64,000 nt of DNA from Gemmataceae bacterium (lineage in GTDB: Bacteria; Planctomycetota; Planctomycetia; Gemmatales; Gemmataceae): NCBI GenBank assembly GCA_019636445.1, contig JAHBXO010000007.1, positions 1-64,000 on the forward strand. Reading direction: 5' to 3'. A program made the position numbers and the translations under genes. A model generated the notes under the pieces. That model did not search any database. It saw nothing but the letters and a program-made list of their open reading frames with translations, and was not told the DNA's origin. Positions 8,494 to 17,837 of the stretch are shown one piece after another (position 1 is the first letter of the stretch; each line of letters starts with the position of its first letter).

Positions 8494-9101
8494 ACATCGG
8501 TCTCTTCGGCGGCACCTTCGATCCGGTCCACCTCGGCCACCTCGTACTGGCGGAGCGCTGCCGCGCCGACACGGGCCTGGACGAAGTCCGCTTCTTGCCG
8601 AGCTATAAGCCACCGCACAAGCAGGGCGCGCCGATCACGCGCTTCGAGCATCGCGTCGAGATGCTCCAACTCGCGACGGCGGGGCAGCCGCTGTTCCGCA
8701 TCGAGCCGATCGAGAAGGAACTGCCGCCGCCGAGCTACACGGCGAACACGCTGGCGGAGCTGCGCACCCGACAGCCGGAGGATGCGTTCCACCTGATCGT
8801 CGGCGCCGATTGCCTGCCGGACCTGCCGGGTTGGTATCAGCCGAAGCGGATTCTGGAGCAGGCGTCCCTGATTGTCGTGCCTCGGCCCGGCGTCGAACTC
8901 TGGTCGCGGGAGCGGTTGGCCGCGGCCCTCGAAATCCCGGTCGAGGCCGTTCGACTGACCGTGGTGGAGTGCCCGCTGATGGAAGTCGCGAGCCGGGAGA
9001 TCCGCGCGCGGGCCGCGACCGGGAAGTCGATCCGCTACCTCGTGCCGCGGGCGGTCGAGGAATACATCCGCGAGAAGAACCTGTACGACGGGACCGCATG
9101 A
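8490..9101 (+). CDS. nadD: Nicotinate-nucleotide adenylyltransferase
   Basis: 203 residues with the nucleotidyltransferase signature MNIGLFGGTFDPVHLGHL (GxFxPxHxGH) at the N-terminus, the substrate loop FLPSYKPPHK, and the C-terminal SREIRARAATGKSIRYLVP block equivalent to the ISSTxIR motif. The enzyme adenylates nicotinate mononucleotide to deamido-NAD in NAD biosynthesis in the cytosol. It starts inside the last codons of the galT-like gene and ends one base before the next start, so the three genes form a tight operon. Confidence 0.93.
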   Translation: MNIGLFGGTFDPVHLGHLVLAERCRADTGLDEVRFLPSYKPPHKQGAPITRFEHRVEMLQLATAGQPLFRIEPIEKELPPPSYTANTLAELRTRQPEDAFHLIVGADCLPDLPGWYQPKRILEQASLIVVPRPGVELWSRERLAAALEIPVEAVRLTVVECPLMEVASREIRARAATGKSIRYLVPRAVEEYIREKNLYDGTA

Positions 9102-9102
9102 C

Positions 9103-10725
9103 ATGCCGCAACTCATCGTCATCGCCGGCACCGATCGGGGGAAGCGATTCACCCTCAAGGACCTGACGGTCGGGATCGGCCGGCATTCCTCCAACCCGAT
9201 CCATCTCGACGACAACCGCGTCTCCCGCCACCACCTCGAACTCCGCGCCTCGCCGAACGGCTACACGCTCGCCGACCTCGGCAGCGGCAACGGCACGCTC
9301 CTCAACGACAAGCCCGTCCAGCAGGCCGAACTCCGACCCGGCGACCGTATCGCCATCGGCGATACCGTCCTGCTCTTCACCACCGATGGCTCCACCGGCA
9401 CCGCGTCCGTCAACCTCGCCGAACCCGGCTCCAGCCGGATCTCCGGCGTCGTTCGCAGCATTCCCGCCGACGCCGGCAGCGTCCTCCTGAAGGACCCGAC
9501 CCAGGCGAACACCGCCTGGCTGCGCACGCGCCTGTCGAACCTCGCCGTGCTCTACGAGGCCGCCACGGCCGTCAGCGACATCCTCGACGTGGACGAACTG
9601 CTTGAGAAGATCATGTCGCTCGTGCTGCGCACCACCGAGGCGGACCAGGGCTGTTTCCTGCTGAAGGACGCGGAAAGCGGGGCCTTGCTGCCGAAGGCGG
9701 TGCGGGCGCGGATCCCGGGCACGGCGGACCTCGCGGTGAGCCGCACCATCGTCGATCACGTGCTGAAGGAACAGGCCGGCATCCTGATCGCGAACGCCGC
9801 GGAGGACGACCGCTTCCGCGCCGGGCCGAGCGTGGCGCGCCACCGGCTGCGCGAGGTGATCTGCGTGCCGATGCGCGGCCGGCACGAGACCGTCGGCGTG
9901 CTCTTCCTGGACACCCAGACCGGCGTGGACGACGCCCGCTTCACCGACGACCACCTGCAACTGGCCATCGCCATCGCGCACCAGGCCGGCCTCGCCGTCG
10001 AAGAGACGCGCTACTACGGCGCGATGCTCCACGCCGAGCGCCTCGCCGCCGTCGGCCAAACCATCGCCGGCATGTCCCACCACATCAAGAACATCATGCA
10101 AGGCGTCCGCTTCGGCAGCGACATGGTCCGCACCGCCCTGAAAGACGACGACCGCGAACTCCTGGCGAAGGGCTGGCGCCTCGTCGAGAAGAACCAGGCG
10201 CGCATCGACGACCTCATCCTCGACATGCTCAGCTACTCGAAGGAGCGCGACCCGATCATCGAGACGACGGATCTGGTCGAACTCGTGCAGGACGTGCTGG
10301 AGCTGGTGCGCGGCCGGGCCGCGGAGGCGAAGGTCGCGCTCGCGTTCGCGCCGCCAGCGGACTTCCCCAAAGTGCCGTGCGATGCCGACGGCGTCCACCG
10401 CGCGCTGTTGAACCTCGTCGGAAACGCGATCGACGCCCTCGATGGCCGCGCGAACGGGACGGTATCGCTCGAACTGCGCCTCGTCGGCGACCGGGTCGAA
10501 CTGGACGTGCGCGACAACGGCCCCGGCATCCCCGCCGACCAGCACGAGGAAATCTTCAAACCGTTCATCAGTTCCAAGGGAAATCGCGGCACCGGGCTGG
10601 GCCTGCCGGTCAGCCGCAAGGCGATCGAAGAGCAGGGGGGCGAACTGCTCCTGGCGAGCGAGGAAGACCGCGGGACGTGCTTCACGATCCGGCTTCCACT
10701 GAAGCGACCGGCAACGGCTTCGTAG
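9103..10725 (+). CDS. FHA-GAF sensor histidine kinase
   Basis: 540 residues without membrane segments. Residues 1-93 form an FHA phosphothreonine-binding domain (GIGRHSSNPIHL, VSRHHLEL, GSGNGTLLN). A GAF domain spans about 130-300. The dimerisation helix carries the phospho-acceptor His in GMSHHIKNIMQG (~residue 326), followed by an ATPase domain with N-box NLVGNAIDAL, DNGPGIP and GTGLGLPV. The lone His kinase has no response regulator beside it. An FHA domain on a His kinase suggests input from Ser/Thr kinases, of which this window has several; that link is inference. Confidence 0.88.
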   Translation: MPQLIVIAGTDRGKRFTLKDLTVGIGRHSSNPIHLDDNRVSRHHLELRASPNGYTLADLGSGNGTLLNDKPVQQAELRPGDRIAIGDTVLLFTTDGSTGTASVNLAEPGSSRISGVVRSIPADAGSVLLKDPTQANTAWLRTRLSNLAVLYEAATAVSDILDVDELLEKIMSLVLRTTEADQGCFLLKDAESGALLPKAVRARIPGTADLAVSRTIVDHVLKEQAGILIANAAEDDRFRAGPSVARHRLREVICVPMRGRHETVGVLFLDTQTGVDDARFTDDHLQLAIAIAHQAGLAVEETRYYGAMLHAERLAAVGQTIAGMSHHIKNIMQGVRFGSDMVRTALKDDDRELLAKGWRLVEKNQARIDDLILDMLSYSKERDPIIETTDLVELVQDVLELVRGRAAEAKVALAFAPPADFPKVPCDADGVHRALLNLVGNAIDALDGRANGTVSLELRLVGDRVELDVRDNGPGIPADQHEEIFKPFISSKGNRGTGLGLPVSRKAIEEQGGELLLASEEDRGTCFTIRLPLKRPATAS

Positions 10726-10879
10726 GCGGCACAGCTTGCCGGACCCGGCAACTTTTCGCGGACGGCGCCCCGTGCGGTCCGGCACGATCCATTTTGAAAA
10801 AAATACCTCAAGTTCGATTCCGGACCGAGTTTCCCCATCGCAGAATGCAACAACGCTCCACCCGCGTTGGGGGAATGCC

Positions 10880-11674
10880 GTGCGAACCACGCTCCGAATC
10901 CGATTGGCCCGCTCCGCCCTCGCGCTGGCGTGGCTCGCGCCGGCCGCCGCAGCCATCGAACCGCCGACCGCCACGCGCACCTCGGACGCGGAGCTGACCC
11001 GCCGCATCCAGACGGTGCTGGGAGCCGATGCCACGCTGAAGAGTCGATCCCTCGTCGTGAGCGTCGTCGATGGCGTCGCGGTCGTCGGTGGACCGGTGGC
11101 GTCGAACGAAGAATCGGCCCGCGTCGAGAAGTTGCTTCGTGTCGTGCCGGACCTCACCGATGTGAAGCTCTCGGTTTGGGTGCCCGCCATCGAGGACCCG
11201 CTCAAGAAGCGGATCAACGACCGCCTGGGCGGCACTCCGGCACCGAACCGCCTGGTATCCATCGAGCCGCGGCCGACGGCCCGCGTGACCGTCCAGCCCT
11301 ACGAACCGCCGGCCCCGTCGGTGGCGTTGTTGACCGATCCGCTGCCCAAGACGGCCGCGGGTCCCAAATTAACGGATTCGGCCTACTCGCCGTTGCCCGC
11401 TCCGGTGCCGGCCGCACCCGCGGGGCCGCCGCAGTATCCGACGATCCCGCCGCCCGCGGTGCCCGTCGCCCCGGGGCAGGACGTGGAGGCCGCCCTCGAC
11501 GCCGTGCGAACGGGCGAGGCGCGCTTCGCCCGGCTGACGGCCGAGGTGAAAGCCGGCGTCGTGACCGTGAGCGGCGCGGCCACCGACGCCGCCGATGCGT
11601 GGGAGTTCGTCGCCAAGGTTCGGAAAGTGCCGGGCGTCGATCGGGTCGTGTTGGCGCGGATCGACCTGCCCTGA
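10880..11674 (+). CDS. Exported protein with two BON domains
   Basis: Start set at the GTG at 10880, preceded by GGGGGAA at a normal distance and followed directly by a signal peptide (RTTLRIRLARSALALAWLAP, cleavage near AAAAIE). Two BON-like segments follow: residues ~33-100 (ELTRRIQTVLGAD, VVDGVAVVGG) and the C-terminal ~65 residues (VEAALDAVRTGEARF, VTVSGAATDA, VPGVDRVV), joined by a Pro/Ala-rich linker. BON domains bind phospholipid or peptidoglycan surfaces in periplasmic proteins. An upstream in-frame ATG at 10736 would bury the signal peptide and is rejected. Confidence 0.75.
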   Translation: MRTTLRIRLARSALALAWLAPAAAAIEPPTATRTSDAELTRRIQTVLGADATLKSRSLVVSVVDGVAVVGGPVASNEESARVEKLLRVVPDLTDVKLSVWVPAIEDPLKKRINDRLGGTPAPNRLVSIEPRPTARVTVQPYEPPAPSVALLTDPLPKTAAGPKLTDSAYSPLPAPVPAAPAGPPQYPTIPPPAVPVAPGQDVEAALDAVRTGEARFARLTAEVKAGVVTVSGAATDAADAWEFVAKVRKVPGVDRVVLARIDLP

Positions 11675-11737
11675 CGCCGGCGCGGATCGTAGCGGTCCGG
11701 CAAACTCTTTTTCGTGCCCTTTCATCTAGCCCTCCCC

Positions 11738-11771
11738 GGGGGGCCGTTCTAGGATTCAGGAACGGCCCCTC
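11738..11771 (+). terminator. Hairpin between the BON gene and the phosphoesterase gene
   Basis: GGGGCCGTTC (11740-11749) and GAACGGCCCC (11760-11769) form a perfect 10 bp stem with a 10-base loop, extendable by two pairs. No T-run follows, so it is either a weak terminator or a processing/leader structure 12 bases before the next start codon. Confidence 0.45.
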
Positions 11772-11783
11772 CCGGACGGGTCC

Positions 11784-12533
11784 ATGCGCATACTGCTGAT
11801 CTCCGACATCCACGGCAACTGGCCCGCCCTCGCGGCGCTTCGCGAGCCGTACGACGTTTGCCTCTGCATGGGCGATCTCGTCGAATACGGCCCTGAACCG
11901 GGCAAAGTCATCGACTGGGTCCGCGCGAATGCCGCCCACTGCGTCCGCGGCAACCACGACCACGGCGTGGCGCAAAACGTCGAGATTTCCGGTGTCGGCG
12001 GCTTCCGCTACCTCACGATGGCCACGCGCGCCCCGACCATCCAGATGCTCTCCGCCGAGCACCGCCGCTACCTCGCCGAACTCCCCACCATCCAGCTCGC
12101 CACCGTCGGCGGCAAGCGCTTCCTTCTCGTCCACGCCACGCCCCGCGACCCGATGGACGAATACGTCATGGCCGACCCCACGCAGTGGGCCAACCGCGTG
12201 AGCGGCTGGAACGTCGATTACGTCTGCGTCGGGCACACGCACTATCAGTTCGCCCTCGACGTGGTGGGCACGAAGGTGATCAACCCCGGCAGCCTCGGCC
12301 TGCAGCGCGACGGCGTGCCGACGGCGCGCTACGCCATCATCGACGACGGGAAGATCGAATTGAAGACGATGGAGTACGACACCGAGGCCGCCGTCGCCGC
12401 CGTGATGGACAGCCCGTTCGAGGACAAGGCCAAGGCGATGATGTGCGACGTCTACCGCCTCGGCCGCTACCAGCACGCCCTGCCGAGCATGAACGGCTTC
12501 CACGCCCCGCAACCCGAACGCATCGGGGCGTGA
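11784..12533 (+). CDS. Calcineurin-like metallophosphoesterase
   Basis: 249 residues with the metal-binding series of the family: LLISDIHGN (D, H), MGDLVEYGP (GD), VRGNHDHG (GNHD) and VCVGHTHYQF (GHTH). The size and order fit the cytosolic YfcE/MJ0936-like group (PF12850), which hydrolyse phosphodiesters such as 2',3'-cyclic nucleotides; the physiological substrate cannot be read from sequence. No signal peptide. It stands alone between a hairpin and convergent genes. Confidence 0.85.
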   Translation: MRILLISDIHGNWPALAALREPYDVCLCMGDLVEYGPEPGKVIDWVRANAAHCVRGNHDHGVAQNVEISGVGGFRYLTMATRAPTIQMLSAEHRRYLAELPTIQLATVGGKRFLLVHATPRDPMDEYVMADPTQWANRVSGWNVDYVCVGHTHYQFALDVVGTKVINPGSLGLQRDGVPTARYAIIDDGKIELKTMEYDTEAAVAAVMDSPFEDKAKAMMCDVYRLGRYQHALPSMNGFHAPQPERIGA

Positions 12534-12595
12534 GACGACTCATAGGTTCTACGCCAATTCCTGTTTCCACGCCGGTATCCCATCGGCATCGAACG

Positions 12596-13669
12596 TCACT
12601 GACCGATCTCCTTCAGCCAGACCGGCACGTCGAATTGCGGCAGTGAGACGCCCGAATGGCGCAGCATGTTGATGACTTGTGCCCGGTGGTGCGTGCCATG
12701 AACGCAAATCTGCAACATTGATTCGACGACGCGGAACTTCATCGCCGGTCCACCAAAGGAAACGGCGACCACGTTCGACGCGCCGGCGGCGTCGAGATTC
12801 GCCACGAACGCATTCCGTTTTGCCGCCGTCGTGGCCCAACTCTCGCGGAGCTTCGCGATCGGAGTGCCCTCCGGCGTGCGGACGAAGCCCGCGGCCGTGC
12901 CGGTCCAGTTCGCAAGCCAGAACGGCTCCACGTCGTGCAGGTGCGTGAGCGTCTTGCGGATGCTGCCGTGTCCCATCGAGAAATCGCGATCGAGCGCCTC
13001 ATCCGGCAGCGCCGACGCGAAGTCGAGGATCTTACCGATCGCCCAGTCGTGGTAGCCAAAGTAGCGCACCATCGTGGCGCGGTCCCAGATCGGTTCGACG
13101 CCAGGTCCGACGGCGATCTCCAGCCCCTGTTTCCGTCGCGTCTCGATGGCGTCCGCGTCCTGCGGCACGCTCGGCCGGGCAAGTTTGTAGAAGAGATAAT
13201 CCAGCCCGACGACGGCGTGGCGGCCGTAGCCCTTGAGGTAATTCAGCGTCTGCGCCCGGTGGTGGACGCCGTGGTTCGCGACGTGCAGGAGCAGACCGTC
13301 GAGCGCCCGCGAATGCTCGTTTCCGCGGAGGTCCTTGTATTGAACCATCCGGGACCAGCCATTCGCCCGCTCGCGGTCGATCAGTTCCCGGCGCTTGGCC
13401 GCGACGGATTTCAATCGTTCTTCGATCTCGGCCAGTGACATTCCGGACGGATCCAGGGGGAAGGGCCGTGCCGGCGCGGCGGTCCAGCGGTCGTACCAGA
13501 TTTCCTCGGCCGCGAGCACATGGAAGAGTGTCGCCCGAAGCGAGCCCATGCCCAGCTCGCGCTTGGTGTCGAGTTGCTCGTCGCTCAACCCGTCGCAGAG
13601 GCGAAATAGTTTTTCGTGCGCCCAGTCGTTGGCGCGGTAAAGGTCTTCGATCATGGATTCGGTCGGCAT
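12596..13669 (-). CDS. Tandem DinB-fold protein
   Basis: 357 residues made of two consecutive DinB-like four-helix bundles. Each half has the metal-site pattern: half 1 LFHVLAAEEIWYDRW and HVANHGVHHRAQ, half 2 LTHLHDVEPFWLANW and QICVHGTHHRAQ. DinB/YfiT-like proteins are usually single domains of ~160 residues acting as metal-dependent thiol transferases or hydrolases. Here both halves keep their His triads, so a gene duplication and fusion with two active sites is the simplest reading. Substrate unknown. No operon partner. Confidence 0.8.
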   Translation of the reverse strand: MPTESMIEDLYRANDWAHEKLFRLCDGLSDEQLDTKRELGMGSLRATLFHVLAAEEIWYDRWTAAPARPFPLDPSGMSLAEIEERLKSVAAKRRELIDRERANGWSRMVQYKDLRGNEHSRALDGLLLHVANHGVHHRAQTLNYLKGYGRHAVVGLDYLFYKLARPSVPQDADAIETRRKQGLEIAVGPGVEPIWDRATMVRYFGYHDWAIGKILDFASALPDEALDRDFSMGHGSIRKTLTHLHDVEPFWLANWTGTAAGFVRTPEGTPIAKLRESWATTAAKRNAFVANLDAAGASNVVAVSFGGPAMKFRVVESMLQICVHGTHHRAQVINMLRHSGVSLPQFDVPVWLKEIGQ

Positions 13670-13740
13670 GATTTTCCCGATTGGTCAAAACGACGCGATG
13701 GCCAACAGTTCAAGATCCGATCACGTTTATATTACTTGTC

Positions 13741-13953
13741 TTTTGCCCCGACCGGGGCAATGGGATGTAGCCACGGGTGGAGCGCAGCGGAACCCGTGGA
13801 CCACTATCGAACGCCTTCGACCCCGGCAGGGGTCGCGGAACCAGAGATCGTCCCTTCGCCCCTGCCGGGGCGAGCGCTCACGGCTCCCGGTCCGAATCCA
13901 CGGGTTTCGCTGCGCTCCACCCGTGGCTACACTCCATTGCCCCTTCGGGGCAA
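13741..13953. repeat. Composite palindromic intergenic repeat, copy B
   Basis: The outer hairpins TTGCCCCGACCGGGGCAA and TTGCCCCTTCGGGGCAA frame a perfect 23 bp inverted pair (13767-13789 with 13908-13930), inside which lie CCCCGGCAGGGG and GCCCCTGCCGGGGC hairpins. It shares an identical 30 bp block and the same nested layout with copy A at 1857-2070. No gene is supported in the surrounding 13670-14045. Confidence 0.8.
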
Positions 13954-14045
13954 GAACTCAATAGGTTGTCGCGAAAAAACTGGTACCGGATGAAAGTCTC
14001 AACAGTTTGACAACGAATGACAGGAGTCGATGAATTTGGATGTGT

Positions 14046-14336
14046 TCATTCCTCCGATTCCTTTCGACCTTGGTCCGCTTGCTGCGCTTCAAGGTACAAC
14101 CGTTCCATGTATTTCCACATCCATTTCCCCCAGTAATAGCCGGCGATCGGCCACACGATCCATGCAAGGATCAGCTTGATCCACCAATGTCGATCGTCTT
14201 CCATCATCAGCAGCGGACCGATACTGAAGAGCATGGCCATCGCTGAACCGACGTACAGAATGCCATATCGTCGAACGTAGTCATGTTCCCCTCGTTCACG
14301 TATTTCGGACCAGCGCCCGAAACGGTTGGAATTCAT
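14046..14336 (-). CDS. Small two-helix membrane protein
   Basis: 96 residues. Two hydrophobic segments (ILYVGSAMAMLFSIGPLLM and WIKLILAWIVWPIAGYYWG) flank a short loop, with a charged N-terminal region and a hydrophilic Gln/Glu-rich C-terminal tail, so both ends are probably cytoplasmic. It starts six bases after the stop of the kinase-propeller gene on the same strand and is probably co-transcribed with it. No family recognised. Confidence 0.6.
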   Translation of the reverse strand: MNSNRFGRWSEIRERGEHDYVRRYGILYVGSAMAMLFSIGPLLMMEDDRHWWIKLILAWIVWPIAGYYWGKWMWKYMERLYLEAQQADQGRKESEE

Positions 14337-14342
14337 GGTCGT

Positions 14343-17300
14343 TTACTCGGCCTTCACCCCGGCCGGGAGCCGCAGCACGTAGACCGTGCCGTTGCCGTTG
14401 AGCGACAGCACGTGCTGGCCGTCGGGGTGGAACAACGGGCGGACGATCCAGCCGGGGAGTGGCCACGACTGGCGAAGCTCGCCGGTGGCGACGTCGATGA
14501 GGAGCAGGTCGTTGAGGCTGTTCGAACGCGGCGAGCGGCCCTCGGCGATGATCCGCGATTCGTCAGGCGACACGTCGAAGCGGGAGATCTGGTAATTCTT
14601 CTGGGTGAGGTCGGCGAGTTGTCCGGTCAGAGGGTCGAGCTTGCGAAGGCCGGAATGGCCGGAGAGATAGAAGCCGCCCTTCGATCCGCGCACGAGGAGG
14701 GGGGCGAGGCCGGAGTCGCCGGACGTGGGCACGCGATGGCGTTCGACGAGGCCGGTCGTGGTGAGTTCCCAGACGATGGCGTGGTAGGTGTTGCCGGCGT
14801 CGACGCCGAGGCCGACGAGCCGCTGACCGCTCTCGGTGAAGTGCAGGCTGCCGACGCGGCGGTTGTTGTAGTGGGTCGGGGCGGAGGCCAGCTTGCGCGG
14901 GATCTCGTCCTGGAGTTCGTAGACGGCGACTTCGGTGCGGGTGTCGTCGAAATCGAAGACGGCATACCGCGCGCCGTCCGGGGAATAGACCGGCGCGGCC
15001 TGCGTCGGCGAAAGCGGGAACGGCTTGCGGTCGGCGTAGCGATCGGTACCGGCCCGGTCGCCGTCCAGCGCGAGCGTGAAGCCGTTGGGTTTCCCGCGCT
15101 CGTTGTACAGGAGCGTACGGCCATCGGGCGAGAAGACCGATTCGACCAGCGCGCCGCCGACCCGATCGGAGTCGAGGGCGAACGAGGCGTCCACGAGATC
15201 GACCAGCGCGACGCGTTCGGATTCTTCGTCGCTGCGGCCGACGAGATGGAGGAAACGACCATCCGGCGAAAGCGCGGCACGTTCGTTGTTCCGGCGGCCG
15301 AGCGTCAGCCCGGGCTTGACCGTCGGCGCGAGAACGCCGGCATTGGTGGACCAGACGAAGAGTCGATTCTGGAACGCGGTGACCAGGCGGCGATTGTCGT
15401 CGAAGAAGACGGCGTGGTGCGTGGCGAACTGCCGGGTGGGATCGGCCGCGAACTCGACGGCGGGCGTGGCGTCGAGGTTCCAGATCGCGGGGCCGAATTT
15501 GAACCGTTTGCCATCCGGTGAAAGCTGGAAGCGGTCGTTACCAGCCCACTTGGTTGCGGTGGTGTGCAAGAGCGTCGGCGCGGTGCCGCCGAGCGTCCAG
15601 ACCTGCGCGTATCCTTCGGCGTTCACGAGCGCGAGGCGGTCGTTGGCGAGGCTGAGGTGGTTGGTTCTGGCGGGGTCGGGAAACTGGAATTCGAGTCCGG
15701 GCATGCCGTGCAGGCGATGGATCGAAGCGATGCCGTCGCGTGTCACCACGGCGAGGCGGCGGCGGTCGGGGGACAGTTGCCAGATGGCCGGGACCGGGAG
15801 CTTCAGCAGTTCCGTGGCGTCCGTGGCCGTAACGGACCATAGGGCGAAATTGTTGGTGTTGTCGGCGTCGGCGGCGAGGACGCGGTCGGGTGCGACGAAC
15901 TCCATGATCCGACCCTTGATCGGCAGTCGCGTGCGGTTGAGGAGGGGGGTCGTGGCGGGAAAAGTCTCGAGGCCGTGGAAGACGCGTCCGGGTTCGAGTG
16001 CGAACCCGGAGGTTGCGGCGGCGACCACGGTTTCGCCCAAGGACTTGAGATCGATCAGGCGGGCATATTCTTCGCCCCGGGATTTCACCAGCACGGACGC
16101 GCCGTCGGGAGCGAGCTTCAGGGATTCGACGTCGGCCCACATGCGGAGGCGGTGCGAGCCGAGGACGGCGACGAGTTCCTTGGGTTGCCAGTCGAAGCGT
16201 TCGGCCGGCGGCACGTGCGTGGCGGCGGCGAGGTGATCGAGAGAAGCGATGCGGGCGGGTCGCAGCGGCACGACCGCCGGCCACGGTTCGCTCCGCTTGG
16301 CGACCGCCGGTTTGGGCGGTTCGGGTTTGGGCGTGTCGGGCTTGGGCGCATCGGCTTCGACCTTTTTCTTCTTTGGATCGTCGGGCGGCGCCTTCCCGGC
16401 TGGCGGGGCCAGCAGGAACTTCAACAGCAGCGCCGCGCACGCCACAACCATGAGCACGGCGCCGGCGAGCAGGACCAGCCGCGGCCCCAAGGGGCGCGTG
16501 GGCGGTGCCGCCTTCGGGGTCGGCAGAGTCGTGGCCGGTGCCGCAGTGGGCAGGGCCGTACCGGGCAGCGCGTCCAGCTCGATGTCCGTCCAGGCGTCCC
16601 GCGGCGGACCCGCCGGCGCTGCAGGCGCGGGCATCGCCGGCAGTGGGAACGCCGAGGGCGTCGACATCATCGGCGCCGGCATGTACTCGATCGGCTGGGG
16701 CGCCTTCGCCTTCGCCTTGTGGATCTTGCGCAACGCCGACGCGACCTCGCGCGCCGTCTGGGGCCGACCCGCCGGATCCTTGCTCAGCAGGCGCGCGATC
16801 AGGTCGGAGAGCGCCGGGCCGATCTCCGGGTTGAGCGAGCGCGCCGGCGGCGGAATCTGGGTCGCGAGGCTTTCGAGCACTTCGAAGACATCGCGGCCCT
16901 GGAACGGCCGGCGGCCCGTCGCGAGCTGGTAGAGCACGGCCCCGAGGCTGAAGAGGTCCGAGCGATGGTCGGCGGATTCGTTGCGGCCCTGTTCCGGCGC
17001 CATGTAGGCGGGCGTGCCGATGATCACGTTCGAGCCGGTGAGGCGGAAGTCGGCTTCGACGGTGCGGGCGAGGCCAAAGTCGAGGATCTTCACGCGGCCG
17101 TTGGGCGCTTCGAGCCAGATGTTGCCGGGCTTGATGTCGCGGTGGATATGGCCGGATTCGTGCGCCGCCGAGAGGCCGAGCGCGATCTCGTGGCCGATAC
17201 GGCAGATGTGCGACGGGCCGGCGCGGTGTTCCTTCATCCAGACGTTGAGCGGCTGTCCCTGCAAATACTCCATTGCGATGAACGGCACGCCGTTCGCTTC

Positions 17301-17738
17301 GTCCACGCGGTGGATCGTCACGACGTGGTCGCTGCGGATCGAGGCGGCGGCGCGCGCCTCGTGGAGGAAGCGCGCCTTCGCATCCCCGCGCACCGCCAGT
17401 TCCGGGCGGATCGTCTTGAGCGCGACCTTGCGGCCGAGCAGCACGTCGTCGGCCTCGAAAACGATCCCCATGCCGCCGCGGCCGATCTCGCCCGTGATGC
17501 GAAAGCCGGGGAAGTTCAGCCCGAGTAGCTGGCCGTCGCCCTCGGTCGGAACGTACAGCCCGGTGCTGGTCGATTCGATGCCGGACTTTTCGGTCTTCTG
17601 CTGCGCCAGCGCCTCGCGCAGCCGGCGCTGGAGTTCCGGGTCGTTGGGCGCGAGGCCCTCGATGGAGACGACCTTGCCGACGAGGACGGCCTCGTTCCAT
17701 TCGACCATCAGATCGAGCAATCGCGATTCGAGGTCCAT
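14343..17738 (-). CDS. Membrane Ser/Thr protein kinase with C-terminal propeller-like sensor
   Basis: 1131 residues from the ATG at 17738. Kinase domain at ~80-340: GRGGMG loop, VALK lysine, HRDIKPGN catalytic loop, DFGLAR and GTPAYMAPEQ, all intact. A Pro/Ala-rich juxtamembrane stretch precedes one transmembrane helix (LVLLAGAVLMVVACAALLL). The exported part starts with a Lys/Pro-rich linker and continues as ~600 residues of irregular WD40/WD-like blades (LSPDGKRF, SPDGRTLLY, FHPDGQHVLSL). This kinase-TM-propeller layout is typical of planctomycetes. The upstream zinc-ribbon gene and downstream small membrane gene share its strand. Ligand and targets unknown. Confidence 0.9.
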   Translation of the reverse strand: MDLESRLLDLMVEWNEAVLVGKVVSIEGLAPNDPELQRRLREALAQQKTEKSGIESTSTGLYVPTEGDGQLLGLNFPGFRITGEIGRGGMGIVFEADDVLLGRKVALKTIRPELAVRGDAKARFLHEARAAASIRSDHVVTIHRVDEANGVPFIAMEYLQGQPLNVWMKEHRAGPSHICRIGHEIALGLSAAHESGHIHRDIKPGNIWLEAPNGRVKILDFGLARTVEADFRLTGSNVIIGTPAYMAPEQGRNESADHRSDLFSLGAVLYQLATGRRPFQGRDVFEVLESLATQIPPPARSLNPEIGPALSDLIARLLSKDPAGRPQTAREVASALRKIHKAKAKAPQPIEYMPAPMMSTPSAFPLPAMPAPAAPAGPPRDAWTDIELDALPGTALPTAAPATTLPTPKAAPPTRPLGPRLVLLAGAVLMVVACAALLLKFLLAPPAGKAPPDDPKKKKVEADAPKPDTPKPEPPKPAVAKRSEPWPAVVPLRPARIASLDHLAAATHVPPAERFDWQPKELVAVLGSHRLRMWADVESLKLAPDGASVLVKSRGEEYARLIDLKSLGETVVAAATSGFALEPGRVFHGLETFPATTPLLNRTRLPIKGRIMEFVAPDRVLAADADNTNNFALWSVTATDATELLKLPVPAIWQLSPDRRRLAVVTRDGIASIHRLHGMPGLEFQFPDPARTNHLSLANDRLALVNAEGYAQVWTLGGTAPTLLHTTATKWAGNDRFQLSPDGKRFKFGPAIWNLDATPAVEFAADPTRQFATHHAVFFDDNRRLVTAFQNRLFVWSTNAGVLAPTVKPGLTLGRRNNERAALSPDGRFLHLVGRSDEESERVALVDLVDASFALDSDRVGGALVESVFSPDGRTLLYNERGKPNGFTLALDGDRAGTDRYADRKPFPLSPTQAAPVYSPDGARYAVFDFDDTRTEVAVYELQDEIPRKLASAPTHYNNRRVGSLHFTESGQRLVGLGVDAGNTYHAIVWELTTTGLVERHRVPTSGDSGLAPLLVRGSKGGFYLSGHSGLRKLDPLTGQLADLTQKNYQISRFDVSPDESRIIAEGRSPRSNSLNDLLLIDVATGELRQSWPLPGWIVRPLFHPDGQHVLSLNGNGTVYVLRLPAGVKAE

Positions 17739-17837
17739 GGCACGGCCGGTGTCGGGGCGAAGACGACGATACCAGTTTGCGGGTATGCGAAGTCCGGTCA
17801 AGCGCAAAAGAGGTCGGGCGGATAACCCGGTCGGCAA

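Noticed and set aside
8635..11262. 875-codon open frame antisense to nadD and the histidine kinase
   Set aside because: Shadow of genes with strong third-position GC; no recognised domain, no ribosome binding site.
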